Shown piece after piece: positions 57,801 through 64,000 of a stretch of 64,000 bases of DNA. The notes under the pieces are model-generated. The model saw only the letters and a program-made list of their open reading frames with translations. It did not search any database and was not told the DNA's origin. Source of the stretch: Micromussa lordhowensis (lineage: Eukaryota > Cnidaria > Anthozoa > Scleractinia > Lobophylliidae); NCBI GenBank assembly GCA_964020085.1, contig OZ026608.1:11564044-11628043 (forward strand), given 5' to 3'. Numbering within the stretch: the first letter of the stretch is position 1; each line of letters opens with the position of its first letter. A program made the translations under genes and the position numbers.

Positions 57801-59045
57801 ACCGGAGTTAAACCCAGCCCGATGAGCCACTAGACTCTAATGCATACTGGAACTCTCAAAGTTGATAAACTCGTAAGATGATGACTCATCAAAATGAATT
57901 AACTATGATGTCGATAAATGTTGAATTGTTACCTTGAAACAATTTCGAGTCGTACTAGAAAGTAGTCCGTTACATTTCCGATTCTTCCTTGATTCACATC
58001 GCCAACCATATAAGAAAGATTCACTTTCATCAGAAACCAATATTCATCTAAGGTTTTGTTGAGAACTCGGATTCCAACAATCGCGTGGACGGCACCTGTA
58101 ATGTCCAACACATTAATTAAGAATTATCAGTTCTAGGAGATGAAGACAAGATAATAGTGCGTATGAACGCTGTGGACATATTTAGCTCTGTGATTAGTAT
58201 TTTAAGTGAACAATAGGGCTGAACGAAATGCAACGAGACTTGCTAAGGTGCTTGTTCAAACGGGAGCAATCTTTTACCTTTAACTTACATGTACGCGAGA
58301 GCAGAGGTCCGGATTTAATAATTACGGTTTAGATTCTTTGACTGAGAGGGTCTGGATGGGACAGAGTATACTGAATCTCAAATGTTAGTTAATCGGCGCG
58401 ACTTCTTAAGTCATCTGCAAATTTTGCAGATCTCAGATATAAACCAGATATGGCTAACAGTTAAAATTTTGACCATAATTTTCAGTTATAATTAGTTTAA
58501 TTTCATATGTATACCCCGGCTTTGGTGTTAATTCAAACTCTTATGTGCATGAATATTTTCTCAAAAAAGCACATACTTATTGGCGAGGGGGCCTTAATTA
58601 CTGTGTTTGTTCCTAAAGAAAAATATGCATGGCTGACTGGGAAACACATAATTACTATATGCATATGCTCCTGCTATATAAGACTGATATAGCTGGACAA
58701 TAAAAGTGAGAATAAAGAATAAAAAGGGCTGAGGAGGACTAAGGAATTAATGAAAATGCGGGCTAAGATACCTTTCTGTATATCTTCCCCTTGTATCTGT
58801 ATATCTTGACGCACGCGATACGTCAGTGTCTCTCCCTCTTCCAGATTGACTTCTGCCAAACGAGTTGGCGTCTTTCGCATCAGCGTAAAATACACAGCCA
58901 CAGAAATCACCGCAGCCAGTAACAGAACCACAGTTAAGACACCAATGGTAGCAATCTTAACATTGCGAGAATACCGCTTCGCATCTGAAACTTTCAGGTT
59001 ATCACTAATCTCCACCTCCGGTACGGGATGCTTGTTTTCAGCCAT
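45281..59045 (-). CDS. Type II membrane protein of unknown function, five exons, 615 residues
   Basis: Coding exons in transcription order: 58772-59045, 57933-58095, 55675-56593, 54785-54898 and 45281-45658 (lengths 274, 163, 919, 114, 378). All have GT/AG borders and matching phases (1, 2, 0, 0). The start at 59045 opens MAENKHPVPEVEI. Residues about 29-56 (VKIATIGVLTVVLLLAAVIS and following) are one membrane helix with no signal peptide, so the C-terminal 560 residues should be extracellular. They hold several N-x-S/T sites, a furin-like RRKRS site near residue 375, a SGEGKVWVEAKVKEAMEIGV segment and a Trp/Cys-rich C terminus ending DPFTLCF. I recognise no family; faint likeness to N-terminal sheets of large lipid-transfer proteins (GETLTYRVRQDIQIQG) is untested. 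The last intron carries the BEL element, in sense orientation. Confidence 0.8.
45816..46444 (-). mobile_element. LINE 3' fragment with (AAT)n tail
   Basis: The minus-strand frame 46075-46443 reads KRAARIILHAERFTPSGVLF, NLNWLPFTKQSLIKRCALVY and then RTFTIKDWNCMNANIRNNGS LASFKHSF, the CR1/L2-type C terminus. The (AAT)n run at 45816-45878 marks its 3' end. It is cut at the 5' side exactly at the RecQ-carrying element (46445). Confidence 0.85.
46445..47309 (-). mobile_element. 865-bp inverted-repeat element carrying a RecQ-like helicase fragment
   Basis: Ends 46445-46508 and 47246-47309 are reverse complements over about 64 bp with a few differences. They start TAACCTGCGATCRGGCGTCC and include ACGCCTGATACAATTACTTG. 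Flanking 9-mers GTGACCACG (46436-46444) and GTGTCCACG (47310-47318) match at 8 of 9 positions and look like a target duplication. It encloses a helicase ORF fragment but no transposase, so it is non-autonomous. Confidence 0.8.
46618..47076 (-). pseudogene. RecQ-like DEAD-box helicase fragment
   Basis: This is a 152-residue frame. Residues about 15-50 contain DEQTESIRRNVCHGRDVLAV followed by LPMGFGKSAIYHLIPKVL. This is RecQ motif 0 (the Q) and motif I (Walker A, GFGKS), with the usual TG changed to MG. Further on, SSLLDYIRKEKLVPLKKW resembles the motif Ia neighbourhood (SPLxxLxxDQ) with changes, and a tail corresponds to LLVFGSAEQWLSDQWRKAL. Motifs II to VI are missing. The fragment cannot be an active helicase. 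Its place inside terminal inverted repeats makes it transposon cargo or a transposon gene. Confidence 0.7.
47373..47560 (-). repeat. 3' LTR of the BEL/Pao element
   Basis: 188 bp, identical by eye to 53802-53989. In element orientation it starts TGTTGAAAACTGGATGTAG and ends TTTATACA, with TG...CA borders. The sequence just inside it contains a short G-rich tract (GCGGGGGAGTG), a weak polypurine tract. The target duplication GGTCA is at 47368-47372. Confidence 0.93.
47638..49365. mobile_element. 1728-bp DNA element nested in the BEL element
   Basis: Ends CAGGCATGTTGG and CCAACATGCCTG are inverted, with a 6-bp duplication CAATCA (47632-47637 and 49366-49371). Subterminal regions hold direct repeats of GTAGGGATTTTTAGGG type near both ends. 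The middle (about 47990-48500) is a degenerate array of AGTTTAGGCACA-like units. No convincing protein. The CAGG end leans to hAT, whose duplications are usually 8 bp, so class is open. Confidence 0.75.
47990..48500 (+). repeat. Degenerate TTTAGGCACA array
   Basis: Dozens of short units around TTAGGCACA or CAGGCACA, spaced about 10-14 bp, lie inside the nested element. The open frame over it (47850-48197) is only a by-product. Confidence 0.7.
49404..51440 (-). pseudogene. BEL pol, RT to C-terminal part, integrase core deleted
   Basis: 678-residue frame. N-terminal YLPHHEVIHVDKDTTKLRIV with VYDAS is the RT entry. The catalytic motif is YVDDFVSGDD near residue 150. RNase H follows (HGFADASEKAYGAVVYLR, then WLDSQIALWWI). 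After LQRLMRVTAYVLRF, where the pre-integrase region should begin, the frame jumps near 49625-49660 to GEVTQGRDGQVRSAVVRVKS and LYPLEV, the conserved C-terminal tail of BEL pol (DUF5641). The H2C2 zinc finger and the DDE core are absent, but the deletion keeps the frame. Confidence 0.9.
51404..52225 (-). pseudogene. BEL pol, protease C-terminal and linker part
   Basis: 273-residue frame starting MIGRESLLIKTFGESDARLR, the continuation of the aspartic protease region, followed by ILIGADHYWSLVEG and a connector to RT. It is out of frame with gag upstream by one base (52234-52245) and with RT downstream by a 20-bp tandem duplication of GTACTAATAATGGTGTGGGG (about 51435-51474). Removing neither by hand, I only note that 20 is not a multiple of three and the two frames differ by exactly that. 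Confidence 0.88.
52234..53700 (-). CDS. BEL gag with zinc knuckles and start of protease
   Basis: The likely start is the Met at 53700 (MSHSEKKKLKNLRK); the longer frame upstream runs into the primer-binding site and LTR, so that Met is rejected. A coiled-coil-like N terminus is followed by the DUF1759-type capsid region (LPKLELKKFHGNPMQWYPFW, FESAVHKNPNLSSVDKFNYL). The knuckles are CSFCNQNHQSSKC, then CFLCLKQGHLARNC (CX2CX4HX4C) and CLKCQGAHHVAIC. It ends in the protease motif FDSCSQRSYVT, where the usual DSG reads DSC, just before the frameshift. Confidence 0.88.
   Translation of the reverse strand: MSHSEKKKLKNLRKFRDGHRKFVQKTIEDAKGLITQGNPIEVKRLKFLRTALETKYSELQSLDREIVDLVDDVKVIDTEVCESCELMSSIQECIVELESVLEAQESKEKGQKSPSVVQPVSLESAGNSQVHVSKVFTHAKLPKLELKKFHGNPMQWYPFWESFESAVHKNPNLSSVDKFNYLKSLLTGTAQSSVAGLALTSANYEKAVDLLKQRFGNRQMVISSHIEVLTKLPKVESIGEVKKLRSLHDTVESHVRGLEGMEISSEMYGCFLTPIVMQKLPEEFRIAITRNLESETWNLKDILVEFHKELQLREQCLVNNKEFKSSNQRGEFPLSTSALYTDSSKDKQSSRVWCSFCNQNHQSSKCNVVTSTESRKEVLKKKGKCFLCLKQGHLARNCQAHMKCLKCQGAHHVAICGDSQSTLGGQDQDNVASISTSMYVDQSRGSVLLQTATAEVVRPDNDSYSPSVRLVFDSCSQRSYVTKDLKTN
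53781..53801 (-). promoter_or_regulatory. Primer-binding site of the BEL element (tRNA-Phe-like)
   Basis: Directly inside the 5' LTR, the minus strand reads TGGTGCCGAGACCCGGGAA. Its complement (TTCCCGGGTCTCGGCACCA) has the CCA end and the acceptor/T-arm of a eukaryotic tRNA-Phe with one difference from my recollection of that tRNA. The stem would imply a tRNA beginning GCCGAGA. Confidence 0.65.
53802..53989 (-). repeat. 5' LTR of the BEL/Pao element
   Basis: 188 bp, identical to 47373-47560. It is followed on the right by the target duplication GGTCA (53990-53994). Confidence 0.93.
54190..54660 (+). repeat. Complex simple-sequence region (CATC)n, (CATT)n, (ACTC)n, (CAGT)n
   Basis: Consecutive runs of four-base repeats: CAGT at 54190-54260, CATC and CATT from 54320, ACTC from about 54397-54470, CATT again, then CAGT at 54600-54620. 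The long plus-strand open frame here, rich in THSL and IHSF, arises from the repeats. Confidence 0.95.
55289..55432. repeat. Palindromic MITE in intron 3 of the membrane-protein gene
   Basis: Arms at about 55291-55341 and 55378-55429 are complementary (AAAACTGACAAAAGTTCAAA and TGAGGCCTGAAACTA), around a spacer with AAAAATCTTTTTTTA. About 50 bp per arm with few mismatches. Confidence 0.8.
56594..57932. other. Intron 2 of the membrane-protein gene
   Basis: No exon needed to keep frame between 57933 and 56593. Repeated motif CCCGTTTCTCGAAAGCC near 56901 and AGAGAAACGGGCCTC near 57085 form an inverted pair, a probable MITE. ATCAATCA repeats lie at 57359-57395 and a run of G at about 57742-57758. 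Confidence 0.5.
58096..58771. other. Intron 1 of the membrane-protein gene
   Basis: No repeat or exon recognised. It holds AT-rich noncoding sequence with the two splice sites that keep phase 1. Confidence 0.5.
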
Positions 59046-59250
59046 AGCGCAGCTCAGAAACGTTTCTCTTCCACTTTCTTCTTCCACATTGGTAGCCTTT
59101 AAGTCAACAAAGATGCTTAAATAGTGTTTGTTCCACCAAAGGAAAGGCCTCGAGGCTAACACGCCCTTTTAACGCTTCCGCGATCTAAGGACCTCTTTCC
59201 GGCCATTTTGATGGTAGAACAAGTGGTTTGAAGATGAAAACCAACCACTT
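59046..59250 (-). promoter_or_regulatory. Presumed 5' leader and promoter of the membrane-protein gene
   Basis: Upstream of the chosen start the same frame stays open to 59162 (MLASRPFLWWNKHYLSIF), but a longer N terminus is not supported. An inverted pair ACAAGTGGTTTGAAGATG / CCAACCACTTGTTCAAG lies at about 59219-59256. No TATA box recognised. Confidence 0.35.
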
Positions 59251-59259
59251 GTTCAAGTC

Positions 59260-60660
59260 TTAATAGAACATAAGTTTTTGATCAATTTTACTTGAATGCA
59301 ATCCCCAAGGGGCTTGAGAAAGCGTCAGTGCTCTTGTCCCCGTCGGTACTACCTTTATTGTTATTGTTCCTGCTTAACAAACAGTTACTAATATATCTTC
59401 CTGTTTTAGGGTCCGTTCGCTAAGACCTAACAATTGTATTTGAAACAACTACATTTTCCCTGCATCATAGAAACATCGGACAAGTTTTGTTTTCGTAACA
59501 AAACAAATATTTTCCCAATAGGGGTATTCTACACAAACCTTGTACTACCCTTGTCCCAGTCCTTTATATCAGTTACAGTTTCATTTCACTCTGAGGACCG
59601 AGTTACACCATAGGTTTCACGGATCAAGAAACTTTTAGCTCAATCCTTGTCTGAAGTACCACTTAAGTGTGTTTTCCGGTCTTCTCTCGTCATGATATAG
59701 CGTGCCCTCGCCCTTCTCGCGATCTGGTTTAAAAGGTTTTCCGTTATTGTTCCTGTTTAACAAACAGTTACTAATTTCATCTTCCCGTTGCCACCTTGAG
59801 TGTTATTTTCTTAAGAGGTGGCGTTCCTTTTTCCGTCCATAAAATCTTACAAAAGATTTTAAATCACTGCCTTAACAAATCTTTCCCCCGTCACATGAAC
59901 ACTCAAAACAGTAGAGTCTTTTCAGTTCCTGATAACCGAGTGAGTCAGCAATTGACTGAATCCTCTTCAAGTTTGTCCGAAGGATTTCATTCACTATACA
60001 TAACTACTTAGCTTAGCTTTAAAGGAAGGTAGAAATTTTATTCTCTTCAAGAGCACCTGTACAACTGAACTCTGAAGTAAAATTATCATTTCCTAGTCTA
60101 GTATGAAAATCTGTTACGGTTCATTCATAAATAAAGTCTAGAACATTATTTCTCCTTACTAATTCCGCGTATTACATTTCATGTTAGTTGTGAGAATTTA
60201 CCGACACATCTAGACAATATATATCACAGAGTTGATGATTTTCATTATCTGTTTGGTGATTCACTCAATGAATCATTCTTTCGCATCTTTCCGTTCTCAT
60301 GAAGCCAATGAATTGCTCGTCTGATCATTGAACGTTACCTCTTAGTTAGTAAACCAGTCACTTTAATGAAAGAGCGTGTTGGTCAACACGGTCAGTTGCT
60401 GTAAAACTGAACCGACAAATGGCCTCGTTGAGATTCGTCATTTCGTTAACTTAAAACATAGAATTTATCGTTTGGGATATATTAACCGTCATGGTAAACT
60501 TATAAATCAAATGCTATCAATAGGGAACGACCAAGGTATAACTCTATGTCAAAATCTAACTCGATCTTTTTTATTTTTTTTATTTGTTATTCGAAAACGA
60601 TAGTGTTGACCCTTGCGTTTGCTAGTTTATTCCTGTTTGTTTTAAACCTTTCCTGATCTC
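59260..60660. repeat. Noncoding DNA built of diverged repeated modules, part 1
   Basis: Modules recur through 59.2-64 kb. CCGTTATTGTTCCTGCTTAA with CAGTTACTAAT is at about 59360 (variant), 59741 and 61280. GTCACAGAAACATTGG-type modules are at about 59463, 61202 and 63831. A block starting CATGTTAGTTGTGAGAATTT at about 60180 recurs at about 61610 for roughly 190 bp. GAGATTCGTCATTTC is at 60430 and 62333. No protein-coding gene seen. Confidence 0.6.
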
Positions 60661-60662
60661 TA

Positions 60663-61180
60663 AATTTCGCTTAAGAATCTCCTGTTGGAGTGAAGATCGA
60701 TACTGCTGTATTAGAATTTACAACTTTATAAAAAATAAACCAAGTTGCAAGTCGTTTTAGTATTTTCTGTTGAAACAGAAAATAGGTTTCTGATCAGGTT
60801 CGAGGGTTTCGTAACAAAACTGTGATTTCGGCGGCGCTACTACTTCAGTTTTCCGTTATTGTCCCTGCTTATCAATCCAGTTACTAATTGCATCTTCCTC
60901 TTTTCCGCTTCCGTTTCCTAGAATTTCGCTTAAGAATCTCCTGTTGGAGTGAAGATCGATACTGCTGTATTAGAATTTACAACTTTATAAAAAATAAACC
61001 AAGTTGCAAGTCGTTTTAGTATTTTCTGTTGAAACAGAAAATAGGTTTCTGATCAGGTTCGAGGGTTTCGTAACAAAACTGTGATTTCGGCGGCGCTACT
61101 ACTTCAGTTTTCCGTTATTGTCCCTGCTTATCAATCCAGTTACTAATTGCATCTTCCTCTTTTCCGCTTCCGTTTCCTAG
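60663..61180. repeat. 259-bp tandem duplication
   Basis: Two direct copies at 60663-60921 and 60922-61180 begin AATTTCGCTTAAGAATCTCC and end CCGTTTCCTAG. I saw no differences between them. Each contains GTTGAAACAGAAAATAGG and CCGTTATTGTCCCTGC modules. Confidence 0.9.
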
Positions 61181-61798
61181 CAACTTTACATCATTTCCTG
61201 CGTCACAGAAACATTGGGCAAGTTTTGTTTCTCTTCCTTTCCCGTCACGATCTGCTTTAGTTAAATAATACAATAAGCTTTTCCGTTATTGTTCCTGCTT
61301 AACAAACAGTTACTAATTCCATCTTCCCGTTTTCCAATTGTCTTAATATCTTGTTGACCGAATGATTTCACTCACGTCATATAACTACTTACCTTTGCTG
61401 TTAAGAGTCTTAAGAGGCAATTTTATTCACCTCAGCAATCTTGCGCACTTGTAAAACTGAACTTGAAGTTTGTAACGATTCATTCATAAATATAAAACTT
61501 TCCATTTTCCTTCAGTTCGTGTTAAAACAGTCCTAATATTGCTACGGCTTTCAATCCCAAGCCTAGAATATCAACTCTCCTTACTGAATTCAGTACCTTT
61601 CCTTTCATGTTAGTTGTGAGAATTTACCGACACATCAAGACAATAGATATCACAGAGTTGATGATTTTCTTTATCTGTCTGGTGATTCACTCAATGAATC
61701 ATTCTTTCACGTCTTTCCGTTCTCATGAAGCCAGTGAATTGCTCGTCTGATCATTGAACTTTACCTCATAGTTAGTATGCCAGCCACTTTAACGAAAG
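61181..61798. repeat. Diverged repeated modules, part 2
   Basis: Holds the second copy of the CATGTTAGTTGTGAGAATTT block (about 61610-61798), diverged by about ten changes from 60180-60370, and another CCGTTATTGTTCC module at 61281. No coding sequence. Confidence 0.6.
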
Positions 61799-62020
61799 AA
61801 ATGGTGGAACAGAGAATTAACTCTGAAGTGTAAATTTTAGTGCTGATTAAACCGATGAATAACCCACTGGGCGTTAGCCCTAGTAAAGGGAATCAGGGAA
61901 CCACACGAGGCAAAGAAAAAATCTTTTGACCTCGGTGGGAATCGAACCCACGACCTCCGGATTTGATCTACCGTTACTCTGCCGACTGAGCTACGAGGTC
62001 GGACAGAGAAAGTCGGGGAC
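61799..62020 (-). repeat. tRNA-derived SINE, copy 1
   Basis: On the minus strand GACCTCGTAGCTCAGTCGG begins a tRNA-like segment (61928-62000) with box A and box B (GGTTCGATTCC) and pairable acceptor arms (GACCTCG and CGAGGTC). A non-tRNA body of about 130 bp follows (AAAAGATTTTTTCTTTGCC, then ACTAGGGCTAACGCCC). The anticodon stem pairs poorly, so it is not scored as a working tRNA gene. Confidence 0.75.
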
Positions 62021-62095
62021 GATATAGGTGGTAAATCGCGGCGAAGAGAAAGTAAGGGTACATATGAATGTTGTGCCGCGTAGCACTATGAACAC

Positions 62096-62317
62096 AAATG
62101 GTGGAACAGAGAATTAACTCTGAAGTGTAAATTTTAGTGCTGATTAAACCGATGAATAACCCACTGGGCGTTAGCCCTAGTAAAGGGAATCGGGGAACCA
62201 CACGAGGCAAAGAAAAAATCTTTTGACCTCGGTGGGAATCGAACCCACGACCTCCGGATTTGATCTACCGTTACTCTGCCGACTGAGCTACGAGGTCGGA
62301 CAGAGAAAGTCGGGGAC
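62096..62317 (-). repeat. tRNA-derived SINE, copy 2
   Basis: Direct repeat of 61799-62020 at offset 297, nearly identical (for example CAGGG becomes CGGGG near 62193). The tRNA-like part is 62225-62297. The 75 bp between copies is unrelated, so this is a local duplication or two insertions. Confidence 0.75.
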
Positions 62318-64000
62318 GATAAATGGCCTTTTTGAGATTCGTCATTTCAACAATTTTGCGATTTATTTTGTCTTGCAGGGTTAATTTAATGCATTCTCAC
62401 TCAATATTTTCAGTGTTTCAAGTTCACTGTTATATTGTTCGTTTACCCCTTACGGGAAAAAAATCACTCGGTGAATTTACTCCGTGAAAGATATAAACCT
62501 TTTTGTTTCACAAAACATGTTGAACAACGATAGCAAATCGACCTACTGGAAATGAAATTAAGCTATATCTCTTCTCTGAAAAACTCGCACGAAGTGACCG
62601 TGATTTTCAGAGATTCAATTCCTTTCTAATTATTCACTGCTCATACAGTTCGGGCTGTCTTCCTGTGTTTGCACTTTATTTACTTGTCTCTTTCATTCCC
62701 TTGGTCTTATTTTGTTTTACACGTAAAAGGCAGTGGAATAACTCGAAAACCGCAAGGTTCATTCATCCTCCTGGCTCGACTTTAAACATATATCTTTTTC
62801 CTAAGTTATTGTAATTTTCGTAAATGCGTGTTAAGTGTCAAGAGTAAATAAAGCTTAGTTGCTGTTGTTGTTGCTATTGGATACACATGTAATTCTGATT
62901 CATTTAGTTGTGAGTTTTAGGAGTACTTTTAACACTGAGTCGCAGGCGTCCTATAAACGAGTACTTCGAATTAAGAGAAAATGTTCGAAATCAAACTCCC
63001 ACCGTTTAGATGAGCCTAGAATCACGTTCAAATTAATCGACACGACCGCACCAATTAATTCGGTTTCTTTACTTGATTAAGCTTGTGTGACGAGATAATT
63101 TAACGAAACATTGGGCCCTTAAATTCGATTGTAGTGTGGTCAGTTCATTGTGCGTTATATCTTCCTGTTTAGGTTCTAAAGCTTGCTTTATGTCAGAAAA
63201 TCTGCCTCTAAACTGATACCGCTCTCTCTCAGTATTCGGATACCTTTCTTAACATCATAACATGTACTCTTTTGAGATTAACTGAAGAGTATTAACAATT
63301 CAGCTAGGTTCCGTTGCTTTAACAGCTCTAAAAACAAGATGCATGATGAGTTTTCTGTTTGGCATCCGTCACGGCAGGCCAGTAGTCTGGTCTGTTTTCA
63401 GTCGGGAACGTCCCAGGTAGGACTCTAGATCAAAATGGAACTGTCTTAATATCTGTTCAGCAAACGATTGTAGTAAATCTTATATTACTTTATTCCTGTT
63501 TGTTTTAAACCTTTCCTGATCTATAAATGCTTTAACTAGGCTTTAGATTGATACTGTTTCACTGGAAATATACAGCTACATACCAAATAACTTTAACTCG
63601 TACCTACAATAGACGTTTTCGCGCTGTGCAAAAGTCTTAAAAAACTAAGTTCCTCGGATCAACTCTACTTGGATGTGATCCCGTATTTCAGGGCTGTGAG
63701 GCACAAGAAAAAAGCGCCATTGCTCGTCTCCGTTGGTACTAGCTTTACTAATTACATCTTCCTGTTTTAGTCTCCGTTCACCAAGACCTAACAATTGCAC
63801 AGTGAAACAACTTTATATCTTTTCACGCGTCACAGAAACATTGGACAAGTTTTGATGCTTGTCTGTTTGACATCATCTGGAATTCTTGTTTAGTTCTGAT
63901 CACACCGTGTTTGCGCATCCAATAAAACGGTCTATTATACATTGTACTCACCACCTGTCTTCTCATTGGCTAAAAGCCTATATTTAATTCTGGGAAACAG
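62318..64000. repeat. Diverged repeated modules, part 3, no gene seen
   Basis: Starts with a copy of the GAGATTCGTCATTTC module. TTATTCCTGTTTGTTTTAAA at 63490 recurs from 60629. CACAGAAACATTGGACAAGT at 63832 recurs from 61206. A tail like AATAAAGCTTAGTTGCTGTT with TTGTTGTTGCT is at 62846. No exon recognised. Confidence 0.5.

Noticed and set aside
59046..59162. Longer N terminus of the membrane protein from the Met at 59162
   Set aside because: The extension has no signal features, and the Met at 59045 gives an ordinary cytoplasmic tail before the membrane helix; not excluded by sequence alone.
61928..62297. Two tRNA genes on the minus strand
   Set aside because: The anticodon stem pairs poorly and both copies continue into the same SINE body.

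Overview
This is an intron-rich, AT-rich animal genomic window packed with transposons. A spliced RNA 3'-phosphate cyclase gene, a Penelope-like element with a GIY-YIG domain, BEL/Pao retroelements, CR1/L2-like LINE tails, tRNA-like repeats and many palindromic MITEs together suggest an anthozoan cnidarian, most likely a coral. That placement is inference from repeat content and gene style; no marker in the window proves it. There are no bacterial operons and no CRISPR array.

Host genes. (1) The minus strand from 207 to 5346 carries six coding exons of RTCA; the 3' end lies beyond position 1. Every junction keeps the reading frame. (2) The plus strand from 22190 to 25045 carries a two-exon, 332-residue protein with a mitochondrial-looking N terminus and no recognised family. 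(3) The minus strand carries two 72-nt leucine-rich-repeat exons at 33691-33762 and 31902-31973 that splice in phase, part of an LRR gene whose other exons I could not find. (4) The minus strand from 45281 to 59045 carries a five-exon, 615-residue type II membrane protein of unknown function with an internal furin-like site. Its last intron, about 9.1 kb, is filled with nested transposons.

Mobile DNA by region. 1.5-9.3 kb: MITEs, a hAT-like element with a zinc-finger ORF, foldback elements and a terminal-inverted-repeat element with a ZAD-like ORF. 9.3-11.75 kb: a Penelope-like element (RT plus GIY-YIG, split by a frameshift) and its pLTR-like tail. 12.8-13.2 kb: a LINE tail. 13324-20479: two apparently identical 3578-bp tandem copies of a composite repeat. 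21.0-21.6 kb: tRNA-like repeats. 27048-27806 and 35224-35958: inverted copies of one element, with the empty target site preserved elsewhere in the window. 28.85-30.05 kb: a decayed BEL pol. 37.0-41.9 kb: a LINE, a Harbinger-type element with a MADF-like ORF and a dead DDE transposase. 42.9-44.0 kb: MITEs and a long palindrome. 45.8-54.0 kb: a LINE tail, then an inverted-repeat element carrying a RecQ-like helicase fragment, then a BEL/Pao element with identical 188-bp LTRs, a 5-bp target duplication and no integrase core, itself interrupted by a 1.7-kb DNA element. 59.2-64 kb: noncoding DNA built from repeated modules, with a 259-bp tandem duplication and two tRNA-derived SINE copies.

The most informative signals are the young but integrase-less BEL element, the helicase-carrying inverted-repeat element, the perfect 3.58-kb tandem duplication, the empty-site evidence for a TIR-less element with hairpin ends, and the uncharacterised membrane protein.
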